From Lunularia cruciata (Eukaryota > Streptophyta > Marchantiopsida > Lunulariales > Lunulariaceae): a DNA stretch of 64,000 bases. Made by a program: the position numbers and the translations under genes. The stretch spans positions 46,562,001-46,626,000 of the forward strand of contig OX419757.1 of assembly GCA_948567375.1 (NCBI GenBank), in the 5' to 3' direction. The notes beneath the pieces are model-generated. The model was not told the origin of the DNA and searched no databases. It worked only from the letters and a program-made list of their open reading frames with translations. Shown piece by piece: positions 54,194 to 62,717 of this stretch (within the stretch, counting starts at the first letter, position 1; every line of letters starts with the position of its first letter).

Positions 54194-57100
54194 ATGGGGA
54201 AACTTCCGGTTTTCTTTGGCAAGGATGGAGAAGATGTGGAGGCCTTTGTGAGAGACTTCAAGAGAGCTTGCATAGGAAACAATGAGAGGAGGAAGAATGA
54301 GTGGGCCTCATTATTACCAGATTTCTTTGAGGATGCAGCACTTACATGGTATGAGTCAGAATACCAAAAGAGAGAGAGGAGAGAGGGGGAAGAGGAGTCT
54401 TGGGAGACTTTGACTTCAGCACTCATTGAGAACTTTCTTCCTGATGAGAGTTATGAGAGATTGATGAGTGAGGTTACATTTCTCAAGCAAGGAGATGGAG
54501 AGAAAGTGAGGGTCTATGTGGAAAGAGTGGAAAAGTTGGAGTCCAGATTTCGCATAGTGTTGAGGAAGGGTGGGGATGATGTGGAGACTACAATGATTGG
54601 CATAGGGGCCATGCTCACCAAGAATTTTGTGGGAGGATTGAGACCACAAATTAGAAGCAAGGTGAGATATGAGAAACCTTCTTCCAAGGTTGAAGCTATC
54701 AAGATTGCAATTCGTATGGAGGAGAGTTTGGAAGGGGATGAGAGTGATTTGGTGGTGAAGGAGGTTGTGCATCCTCCTCAAGGCTACAAGTATGGTGGAA
54801 CTTCTGATACTTTGGTGACAAGGGTTGCACCACAAGTAGTAGTTGCTCCAGTTCTTGCACCTCCACCAAAAGATCCACTCCAAACCATCACAGAACAACT
54901 TGCGGATCTCAAGATCAATGTGGTGCAACTATGGGAGAAGAGAGAGGTGGATCAGAATGTAGGGAGAGGACCTAGGAGTTATGGAAACAATCCATATAGA
55001 GGAGGCCAACCAGCCAACAATTTCAATGATAGAAATTGTTTTGGTTGTGGAGGAAGAGGCCATATCCAAAGGAATTGCCCAAATTCCACTTACCATGGAG
55101 GAAGGGGTTATGAGGGAGCCAATAGAGGGAAAGAGGGAGGTAGTGAAACCCAAGTGGCTCCTAATCCCAACAAAGGTAAGGGGATAGCATCCATAGATGT
55201 GGTTGAGAGCAAGTATGAGAAGGGAGAGTGCTCAAACTCCAAGGGTCCTAATTTGGAGCTTTTGGCACAAGAGAAGAAGAGAGCTCGTTTTGCAGAGGAT
55301 GTTCACTCTTCTCAAGGATTTACTTCAAGCAAGGATACTCCTATGTCTACTAGGAGCACTCGCACCTCAACACCATCAACAACAAAGACTCCAAGGAAGA
55401 AGTTGGGGATGGAGGACTTCTTGATCTCAAAGCAACAATGGAACTACAATGTGTTGGAGGATGTTGGTAGTCACAAGGCTAACATCACAGTGGGCCAATT
55501 AATTGCTTTGAACCCTACCTTGAGAAAGGAGCTTAGAGGTGGTTTGAGTTCTACAAGGAGCAAAAAGAAGAAGAAGGCAAAAGTTCCAGTATCAATGGGG
55601 GTGGTGGATGCCAAGCCAGCACCATGGGAGGCTTGTGAATATGCCTCCAAGATTGATGTGAGAATGAATGGTCACAACATCAAGGATGCATTGGTTGATG
55701 GAGGATCAGCAATGAATGCCATGTCAGAAAGGTTGATGAAGAAGTTGGGTATGATACCCTCAAGACCTTCAACATTTGTGGTGAGCATGGCAAACAAGCA
55801 ACAAGTTCGACCAGTAGGGGTGATGGATAAGGTGGTAGTTTCAGTTATGGGAGTTCAAAATCTCATGACTTTCCAAGTCTTGAAGGATTCAAGCTATGAC
55901 TTACTTCTTGGGAGGCCATGGTTGAGAGCAGCACGCACAACTGATCGATGGCACAAAGGGTACTTGAGGATTGGGCCATCAAACCATAGAGTCACTGTTC
56001 CTGTGACTAACACCACCAACACTTCACATTCAGATACCCCATCTTCTAATTATTGGGAATCAGATTCTGAAGAAGGAGCTTCAGGTGTGGACACAAGCAT
56101 GGAAGAGGAGACTTCCACGGAGGAAGATGAATCTGAATCTGATTCAGATGTGTATCCCTTGTGTGCTATGGATTTTGCACCTAAGCCAGAGGTTTTGAAG
56201 GACCCAGATAAATCACCATTGACACTTGAGGAGGTAGAGAGAAGGTTATCTACCCTCAAGTATGGCCCAAATGTTACCAAGGAGGAGAAGGTGAGATTTG
56301 AGGAGATTTTCCGCAAGTTCATCCATGTGTTTGCTTTTAGTTACAAGGATTTGAAGGAAGTCACCTTGGAGGAGCACAAGATAGAGGTGGAGTCACATGC
56401 AAGACCAATCCGCCAAAAGCAACGTCGCATTAGCCCACCAATATCTTTGGTTGTGAAGGAGGAGATTGATAAGCTCAAGGAGGCTGGATTTATCTTTGAG
56501 GTGGAGAATTCAGAATGGGTGTCTCCAATTGTCATTGTGAAGAAAAAGAATGGCAAGCTTCGGGTATGTGTGGATTACAAGAAGCTTAATGCTGTTACCA
56601 AGAAGGACTACTACCCATTGCCATTCATTGATGAGATCTTGGAGGAGGTTGCAGGTCATGAGAGGTACAGTTTTGGAGATGGTTATAGTGGATATAACCA
56701 AATAAAGATTGCACCAGAGCATCAACAACTCACCACATTCACCACACCTTGGGGAACTTACGCTTTCAAGGTCATGCCTTTTGGGCTTTGCAATGCTCCA
56801 GCCACATTCCAACGGTTCATGAACAAGGTATTTGAACCTTTCATTGGGAAATTTGTGAGAGATTTTATTGATGACTTTTGTGTCTATGGGAGCAAGGAGG
56901 AGCACTTTGAGCACCTAATCAAAGTCTTGCAACGCTTGGATGAGGCAAATGCATCACTCAACCCAGAGAAGTGCATTTTTGGATGTGAAGAAGGTCTACT
57001 TTTGGGGCACATCATCTCCAAGGATGGAATAGCAGTTGATCCTGAGAAGGTGAGGAAAATCTCAGACCTTCCATTCCCTTCAAGCTTGACAAAGTTACGC

Positions 57101-57427
57101 CAATTCTTGGGAATGGTTGGGTACTATAGGAGGTTCATCTTCTCATTTTCCAACAAGGCTTATGCATTGACCATCTACATGAAGAAGGGTGTAGATTACA
57201 TGGTGATTTTGGAAGACAAGGAGGCTCTCAAAGCTTTTGAGGAGCTCAAGCAATCCCTTGTTGTAGCTCCAATTCTTGCTAAACCTGATTGGAGTAAGCC
57301 TTTCATCCTCTACACTGATGCTTCTAATGTAGCTATAGGATGCACTCTTAGTCAATTAGACCAAGATGGGCATGATCATCCAATAGCTTATGCTAGTAGG
57401 CAGATGGTTTCAACAGAGAAGAACTAA
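54194..57427 (+). CDS. B4 gag-pol part 1: gag, protease, RT, start of RNase H (1077 aa)
   Basis: Starts MGKLPVFFGKDGEDVEAFVR. Gag capsid domain about aa 10-130 (ALTWYESEYQ, LIENFLPDESYERLMSEV). Zinc knuckle CFGCGGRGHIQRNC at aa about 281-294. Protease about aa 490-580 with DALVDGGSAMNAM in place of the usual D-[ST]-G and LLLGRPWLRAA near its end. RT about aa 735-960: RVCVDYKKLNAVTKKDYYPL, FKVMPFGLCNAPATFQRF, active site FIDDFCVYG near aa 890. RNase H begins at about aa 1035 (ILYTDASNVAIGCTLSQ). The frame ends at TAA 57425-57427, where B2 has a Tyr codon (TAC). It then continues open in the same frame, so this is a single-base nonsense change. Confidence 0.92.
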   Translation: MGKLPVFFGKDGEDVEAFVRDFKRACIGNNERRKNEWASLLPDFFEDAALTWYESEYQKRERREGEEESWETLTSALIENFLPDESYERLMSEVTFLKQGDGEKVRVYVERVEKLESRFRIVLRKGGDDVETTMIGIGAMLTKNFVGGLRPQIRSKVRYEKPSSKVEAIKIAIRMEESLEGDESDLVVKEVVHPPQGYKYGGTSDTLVTRVAPQVVVAPVLAPPPKDPLQTITEQLADLKINVVQLWEKREVDQNVGRGPRSYGNNPYRGGQPANNFNDRNCFGCGGRGHIQRNCPNSTYHGGRGYEGANRGKEGGSETQVAPNPNKGKGIASIDVVESKYEKGECSNSKGPNLELLAQEKKRARFAEDVHSSQGFTSSKDTPMSTRSTRTSTPSTTKTPRKKLGMEDFLISKQQWNYNVLEDVGSHKANITVGQLIALNPTLRKELRGGLSSTRSKKKKKAKVPVSMGVVDAKPAPWEACEYASKIDVRMNGHNIKDALVDGGSAMNAMSERLMKKLGMIPSRPSTFVVSMANKQQVRPVGVMDKVVVSVMGVQNLMTFQVLKDSSYDLLLGRPWLRAARTTDRWHKGYLRIGPSNHRVTVPVTNTTNTSHSDTPSSNYWESDSEEGASGVDTSMEEETSTEEDESESDSDVYPLCAMDFAPKPEVLKDPDKSPLTLEEVERRLSTLKYGPNVTKEEKVRFEEIFRKFIHVFAFSYKDLKEVTLEEHKIEVESHARPIRQKQRRISPPISLVVKEEIDKLKEAGFIFEVENSEWVSPIVIVKKKNGKLRVCVDYKKLNAVTKKDYYPLPFIDEILEEVAGHERYSFGDGYSGYNQIKIAPEHQQLTTFTTPWGTYAFKVMPFGLCNAPATFQRFMNKVFEPFIGKFVRDFIDDFCVYGSKEEHFEHLIKVLQRLDEANASLNPEKCIFGCEEGLLLGHIISKDGIAVDPEKVRKISDLPFPSSLTKLRQFLGMVGYYRRFIFSFSNKAYALTIYMKKGVDYMVILEDKEALKAFEELKQSLVVAPILAKPDWSKPFILYTDASNVAIGCTLSQLDQDGHDHPIAYASRQMVSTEKN

Positions 57428-59020
57428 TCTGTCACAGAGAGAGAAGGGTTGGCAGTGATCTTTGGTCTCAAGAAGTTTAGACACTACTTGATTGGAGGGA
57501 AAGCCACAATTGTCACGGATCACAAGGCTTTGAAGTACATCTTCAACAAGCCTAATGTTGAAGGGAGACTAGCAAGGTGGATGATACTCTTGTCTGAGTA
57601 TGACTACACAATTGAGGATAGGCCAGGAAAGAAACATGCAAATGCTGATTTGTTATCTAGAGCCTATGATCATGATGGAGATGAGCCAGTAGATGATTCC
57701 TTCTCGGATGAGGAGCTCATGACAATCTCAGTCACTCAAGAGATTCCAATGGAGTACAAGGAGATTGTGGATTTTGTGACAAGAGGTAACTATCCAGAAG
57801 GGATGCATGCTAGGGAGAGGAAGGCCCTTGCAGCAAGATCTAGACCTTACACAATGGTGGAGGATATTCTTTTTCACCAAGGAGCAGATGGTCTACTTCG
57901 AAGAGCAATGGGTAAGGAAGAGTCTATCCTACTCATAAAGGAGTTTCATGAAGGTTTAGTATGTGGAGGACACTTTGCAGGAAAGGTGACTGCTTTCAAG
58001 ATTCTAGATGCAGGTTACCATTGGAGAGGGATTTTCAAGGATTGTCTTGATTATTGCAAAACTTGTCATGTTTGTCAAGCTTTTGCTAGAAAGTCTACAT
58101 CCACTCCACCACTTAGATCAATTCCATTGCTAGGACCTTTTGAGAAGTGGGGAATTGATTTTGTAGGACCTCTCAATAGAACCCCAAGGAACAATCGGTA
58201 CATTGTGGTAGTTACTGATTACCTTACCAAGTGGGTTGAGGCTAGACCATTGAGGGACAAGAATGAAGATGAAGTGGGTAGATTTCTTTATGAACGCATT
58301 ATCACTAGGTTTGGATGCCCTTTGGAGTTGGTTTCTGATAGAGGAGGAGAGTTTACAGGAAGCATTACTACAGCCATGCTACGACATTTCTCTATCACAC
58401 ATAGAGTAACTACATCCTATAAGCCAAATTCCAATGGCTTGGCAGAGAGAACCAATCAGACCTTGTGCATGATGTTGGCCAAAGATGCAGAAATGGAGGG
58501 GGCTAAACATCATTGGGACAAGAGGATTCATGCAGTTTTGTGGGAGTATAGGACAACCATGAAGACTTCCACTGGATATTCTCCATTCCAATTGGTGTAT
58601 GGTATTGAGTCTACCTTACCTATTCACTTTGATCTTCCTACCTTCCAAAGCATTCATAGGAGATTGAAGAAAGCACAAGGAAGTGATGCAGAGAAGTCAA
58701 GGAAGGATCAACTCATGGAGTTGGAAGAGGCAAGAGCAGTTGCTATGGTTCGAGTGGAGCAAGCCCAAAGGAAACAAAAGGAGAGCTATGACAAGAGGCA
58801 AGGCAAGAAGAAGGTGGAGCCTTTCAAAGAAGGTGATTGGGTAATGTTGTTTGATTCCATTCGATTCAAGAGAGTGCAAAAGAAGTTTTTGCCTAAGTAC
58901 TTTGGACCTTTCATAGTAGAGAAGGTGTGGGGAAATTACACTTATGATCTCAAGGAGTTGGGAGGAAGACACTTTGATAGGATTAACCATGATAAGTTGA
59001 AGATGTACCATAGAAGGTAG
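57428..59020 (+). CDS. B4 gag-pol part 2: RNase H end and integrase
   Basis: Same frame as part 1; an internal ATG at 57449 is probably not used. RNase H end: VTDHKALKYIFNK, KKHANADLLSRAYD. Integrase HHCC zinc region: H in EFHEGLVCGGHF, C in CKTCHVCQAF (58040-58085). Catalytic core has all three acidic residues: GIDFVGPLN, LVSDRGGEFTG and LAERTNQTLCMM. C-terminal GPY/F-like segment YFGPFIVEKVWGNYTYDL. Ends KLKMYHRR, with no chromodomain. The enzyme would insert element cDNA in the nucleus. The polyprotein could be made only by readthrough of TAA. Confidence 0.9.
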   Translation, partial: SVTEREGLAVIFGLKKFRHYLIGGKATIVTDHKALKYIFNKPNVEGRLARWMILLSEYDYTIEDRPGKKHANADLLSRAYDHDGDEPVDDSFSDEELMTISVTQEIPMEYKEIVDFVTRGNYPEGMHARERKALAARSRPYTMVEDILFHQGADGLLRRAMGKEESILLIKEFHEGLVCGGHFAGKVTAFKILDAGYHWRGIFKDCLDYCKTCHVCQAFARKSTSTPPLRSIPLLGPFEKWGIDFVGPLNRTPRNNRYIVVVTDYLTKWVEARPLRDKNEDEVGRFLYERIITRFGCPLELVSDRGGEFTGSITTAMLRHFSITHRVTTSYKPNSNGLAERTNQTLCMMLAKDAEMEGAKHHWDKRIHAVLWEYRTTMKTSTGYSPFQLVYGIESTLPIHFDLPTFQSIHRRLKKAQGSDAEKSRKDQLMELEEARAVAMVRVEQAQRKQKESYDKRQGKKKVEPFKEGDWVMLFDSIRFKRVQKKFLPKYFGPFIVEKVWGNYTYDLKELGGRHFDRINHDKLKMYHRR

Positions 59021-59068
59021 AGAGACCTTCACTTTGAGGACAAAGTGAAAACTTAGTCCGGGGGTAAA

Positions 59069-59747
59069 TGTAACACCCATTTGTGCATGTGTGTGGTATT
59101 GTGATATTTAGCTTGGTATTACAAGTACTTAAGAGATATTATTTATATAGAGATAAAGGATGGTTCTATATTAGTCATGGTTAGCTAAAGTTAGTCATAG
59201 CTAAGATAGATGGGACCTTACTTTAGAGGAAGTAGAAAAGATGAGCACCACTATTTTGGATTTTAGTGTGTTGACTTGGTATTATTCCTAGGTGTTTGGC
59301 TTTGGGGAAAGAGTTGAGAACTCTTGGGCCCGCAAGCCTTTTTGTTTTGGATTCTTCTTTAGTCCAAGGATAGCCCATGTGAAGGAATCCTTGCTTTAGT
59401 GGTTGGGTCAAGATAAGGGGAATATGCCCATGTGAATGGATATTCCTTTCTACTTTTTGACTTTACTTGACTTTTAGTCTAGTAACTTGAGTTACTACGG
59501 TAATTAGTAACTTTGGTACGTAACTATTTCACAAGTATATAAACAAGGAGTGAGGAGGTACTCATCATCCTTTCATTTGCAACTATCTCTCTCTCATTGA
59601 GTTCTCTAGTGAGCAATGTCTTGAGTCTTGGAGTGTTAGCCTTGGAGGAGTATGATGGAGTTGGGGTTCCTTGCCTTCTTAGTCCATGGTGCGCTACCAT
59701 AATAGCCATCAGAGGTTCATCCTGAGTGAGAGACAGGCCGGCTCACA
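59069..59747 (+). repeat. B4 3' LTR (679 bp)
   Basis: Preceded by the purine-rich GGGGGTAAA (59060-59068). Same ends as the 5' LTR. Confidence 0.95.
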
Positions 59748-59895
59748 GACCCAACCAAGCACATTGTGCAAGTGCATATGGTTGTTGATTGGAAATTGAG
59801 AAGCAGGTGCATGTTCACTAGTTTGCCAAATTCCATACTCAAAAAGAAGACGGTGTAGTTGGGCACGGCAAAAGCGTGCTTTGAAAGAGTGAATG
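59748..59895 (-). pseudogene. DDE_1 transposase remnant, segment between B4 and A4
   Basis: Minus strand: HSFKARFCRAQLHRLLFEYG, then INNHMHLHNVLGWV, running into 51938 across B4. The SFKARxRRxQ-like and xAL/xxVxxAW-like pattern suits the end of the DDE_1 catalytic domain. The upstream part lies beyond A4. Confidence 0.45.
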
Positions 59896-60637
59896 TGTAA
59901 TACCAAGAGCTAGCCATATGATCTAGATGTGAAATTCGGTTTGGTAACATCTAGAATGATGTTATACATGATGGTCAAAATAGATAAGATAGAAGTGTCA
60001 CCAAAAGAGTACTTCTACTAATAGGGTAGAAACCAAAATAGACTTGAGAACCTTAGAACCAATAGCTAGACATATGATTTAAAGGTGAGAATTGGTTTGG
60101 TAACATCAAGAAGGATGTTATACATGATGGACTAAACAGATCAGAAAGAGGTATCACCAAAAGGGGACTTCTACTAATAGAGTAGGAACCGAAATATGCC
60201 TGAAATCTTTGAAGGCAATTTTGGAGGCGTAAACGGATGAATTAGGCCTCAAAAATGTGTAGATTCCTCCTTCCTAGTGGAGGAAAGGTTGGCCTTCCCT
60301 CCCCCTTTGCTTTGTCTCATCGAGAGCTTTCCAATGGTACCTTACTCACATGATTTTGAGATTCCTACAGGAAGATTCCCTAAAAGATTCCCTCCGGTCA
60401 AAGCTTGTTTGACCAACCAGATAGGACCTAAACCAGACATGTCACCCATCCAAGTAGGTAATCCAAGGGTGGAGCTTGCTGACATGTCACCTATCTGTGT
60501 CCCTAATCCTATGGTGGAGCTTCCATGGAGGAGATCCTCTTTGTCTATATAATAAAGAGAAGGTGCTCTTTTGGGGCATCAAATGTTTGAGTGTGCAATA
60601 TGTGTTTTCTCTCTTCTCTTGTCCTCGGAGTATTACA
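59896..60637 (+). repeat. A4 5' LTR (742 bp)
   Basis: Starts TGTAATACCAAGAGCTAGCC and ends CTCGGAGTATTACA. Left flank GAATG would be the 5-bp duplication. A TATA-like CTATATAATAAAG is at about 60545-60557. Confidence 0.92.
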
Positions 60638-60638
60638 A

Positions 60639-60650
60639 TGATATCAGAGG
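60639..60650 (+). promoter_or_regulatory. A4 primer-binding site
   Basis: TGATATCAGAGG, one or two changes from the initiator-Met site TGGTATCAGAGC and matching the A2 and C sites. Confidence 0.6.
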
Positions 60651-60777
60651 GAGTTTTTTAGTCCAAGAGAGTGGATCACTCCTCTTGGAATAGCATGAAC
60701 TATTGAAACTGAGTAATTTGAGGTGGAGAACATAGAGTAATTGCTAGACTTAGGAAGGACTTTAGAGAACGGATGGG

Positions 60778-60999
60778 ATGGATGCGCCAAGAGGAAAATT
60801 TCCCATACCTAGCTTTCCATTCTCAAACCCATTCCACATCAAGGTTATGTACATCCAGCGTGAGCAGATGAGGGTATCGCTAGTTTATCACTTTGGTGCA
60901 GAATTCATGGACAGAGTGATGAACTCACCAAACCTGGTGATTCTACCTATGGTGATCTATGATAGAGAGTGGGATTTGACAATCTACATTCTATTATGA
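60778..60999 (+). CDS. A4 leader ORF L1 (73 aa)
   Basis: Starts MDAPRGKFPIPSFPFSNPFH, then IKVMYIQREQMRVSLVYHFG, AEFMDRVMNSPNLVILPMV and IYDREWDLTIYILL, stop TGA 60997-60999. Same length as in A2. It shares its pattern with L2 just downstream and with the leader ORFs of families B and C. No known domain recognised. It lies 140 bp after the primer site, so it would be the first frame met by ribosomes on the genomic RNA. Confidence 0.55.
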   Translation: MDAPRGKFPIPSFPFSNPFHIKVMYIQREQMRVSLVYHFGAEFMDRVMNSPNLVILPMVIYDREWDLTIYILL

Positions 61000-61003
61000 T
61001 AAT

Positions 61004-61207
61004 ATGGATATGAATGTCCCAAATCCTCTCCCTTTCAACACTCAAGTAGAAATCCATTATGTAGTGAGACCGAAAGTGATGTTTAGAGATTTTGTGTTTA
61101 GGAATTTTGGTGAGGAGTATTATCAACGAGTGATAGCTTTTGAAATCCCAATGGTAGTTTCGATAGTTTGTGCATCTTCCATAGTGATTATATTGACTCT
61201 GTATTGA
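61004..61207 (+). CDS. A4 leader ORF L2 (67 aa)
   Basis: Starts MDMNVPNPLPFNTQVEIHYV, then VRPKVMFRDFVFRNFGEEYY, VIAFEIPMVVSIV and ends VIILTLY at TGA. The FG-x-E-[FY] and P-M-V motifs align with L1, indicating a tandem duplication. It starts 4 nt after L1's stop (overlapping TGATG in A2) and ends 16 nt before the gag-proximal ATG, an arrangement suggesting coupled reinitiation. Confidence 0.55.
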   Translation: MDMNVPNPLPFNTQVEIHYVVRPKVMFRDFVFRNFGEEYYQRVIAFEIPMVVSIVCASSIVIILTLY

Positions 61208-61222
61208 AGTAGACATTAGCAA

Positions 61223-62400
61223 TTGAGTGTTGCAGGAACCATGGATCCGCAATTGCAAGAGCTGGTGCAAGGAATGCAAGGGATGTTGAATGAATTTAGA
61301 GAGATTAAGATGACTATGAAGACATTACAAAGTCAAGTGCAGATCCTCAGGAACGATCAAGCCATGCAAGAAGAAGAGATGTCTCAAAACCCAATACCTA
61401 CGACTGAAGTACTTGGAGAGGCACCCGTGCCTAGAACCCTATCAATGATGGAGCCACATTGCTACTCCGGATGAAGAAGACCTGCAACATTGAGCCTTAC
61501 AAGGAGCAACGTACAATGGGAGTAGTGGAAAATTGGATCTTGAGAATGAATTGATATTCTCGATTGTTCTCAACAGAGATCACAGAGCATGCTGCATGTA
61601 TATTTGCATGTGGGTACTTGACCGATACGGCCCTCACATGGTATGATGCTTGGGAACAATCCATGTTGGCAGAGAGAAGGGAGGTCACATGGACAGCAAT
61701 GCAAGAAGGACTACTAAAGAATTTCCAATCGGTGGATTCTGTGCAGATGGCTTAAACCCGACTATGGAGATGGAGATAGAAGAATCACGTACAAGAGTAT
61801 GTGGAGGCATTTTTGGATCTACAAGTCACAATTACTAACATGAGTCCAGTAGAGGCTCTTGACAATTTCAAACGAGGGTTGAAAGAGCGGATTCGCCAAG
61901 AACTCATGGTGCAAAATCCTCGTACGGTATTTGAAGCCATTGCTTGTACGCAGAGAATAGCAAGAGCACTAGGTGGAGGTGAAGGAGTAGTTCTACCTCA
62001 ACATTATTGGGCAGAAATGCCACACATGGGTGAATCAGTACCGATGGAATTGGGCAACCTTTAATTTTGGGATCGAGGAGCACGACCGCTTCAAGGAGAG
62101 CGAGGACGGGTAGAAGAACAAAGAGATGGAGTCCCATGAGGAGAAGGGACTCAAGGAGAACAATGCCGTTGTTACAATTGTGGCCGTATTGGGCACATAT
62201 CTATGAACTAACACACTCGTTTCCCTGGAGGCCCTCGGCCTTCATACAGGCAATCTTTGAATAACATGGAGAGGCACATTGAAGAAGAGGAGGTGAAAAT
62301 CACTTTGGAAAATGAAGATCACCAATAAATGTACCTCACGGCCTTATTGGCTCAATAAGGAAGCAGAGAAGTGAGGGAAGGAAGAAGAATAATGTGCAAA
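61223..62400 (+). pseudogene. A4 gag remnant
   Basis: Starts MSVAGTMDPQLQELVQGMQG with a helical, coiled-coil-like N-terminus (aa 8-60). A one-base deletion near 61430 shifts the frame relative to A2. The capsid resumes at about 61540-61755 (HAACIFACGYLTDTALTWYD) and 61801-62064 (EALDNFKRGLKERIRQELMV). A zinc-knuckle [13 protein letters not shown] lies near 62168, its last Cys lost. It retains the QGxxxxMDPQ opening shared with A2. Confidence 0.75.
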
Positions 62401-62423
62401 GATACTGAAAGGCAACCTCACAA

Positions 62424-62708
62424 TTGATTGTCGTGAATGGAATCCTAGAAGGTAATCAAGTGAGAGTATTAATAGATCTGGGAGCAACAGAGAATTTCTT
62501 GTCTCGCTCTGTTACAATAAGATTGGGAATGGATCTAGAGAGAGATGGGAGTGAAGAAGTAGAGTTACCTAATGGGCAAACAAAGAGGATTAAATCCTTA
62601 CCTAGACAGGTAACCCTCTATGTAGGAGAATATCAAGAAGCAATTGAGTGGCGAGTGATACAATTAGCTCGTTATGATGCAATTTTAGGTATGCCATGGA
62701 TGGAGTAG
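62424..62708 (+). pseudogene. A4 protease domain
   Basis: An open stretch of 94 codons: VNGILEGNQVRVLIDLGATE, then NFLSRSVTIRLGM, RQVTLYVGEYQEAIEWRV and ARYDAILGMPWME. The active-site box reads D-L-G-A instead of D-[ST]-G-A. Stop directly after MPWME. Confidence 0.7.
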
Positions 62709-62717
62709 TACAACTCT

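Larger units (their letters stand above)
51939..59747 (+). mobile_element. Family B Ty3/gypsy copy B4, young and nearly intact
   Basis: A complete 7809-bp element: identical-length LTRs (51939-52617, 59069-59747; 679 bp each, about two differences seen by eye), a 4-bp duplication GACC (51935-51938, 59748-59751), primer site, two pre-gag ORFs, and gag-pol interrupted by a single TAA. It sits inside a DDE_1 transposase remnant. No chromodomain at the C-terminus. The near-identity of LTRs implies recent transposition, probably supplied in trans if the TAA was already present. Confidence 0.95.
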
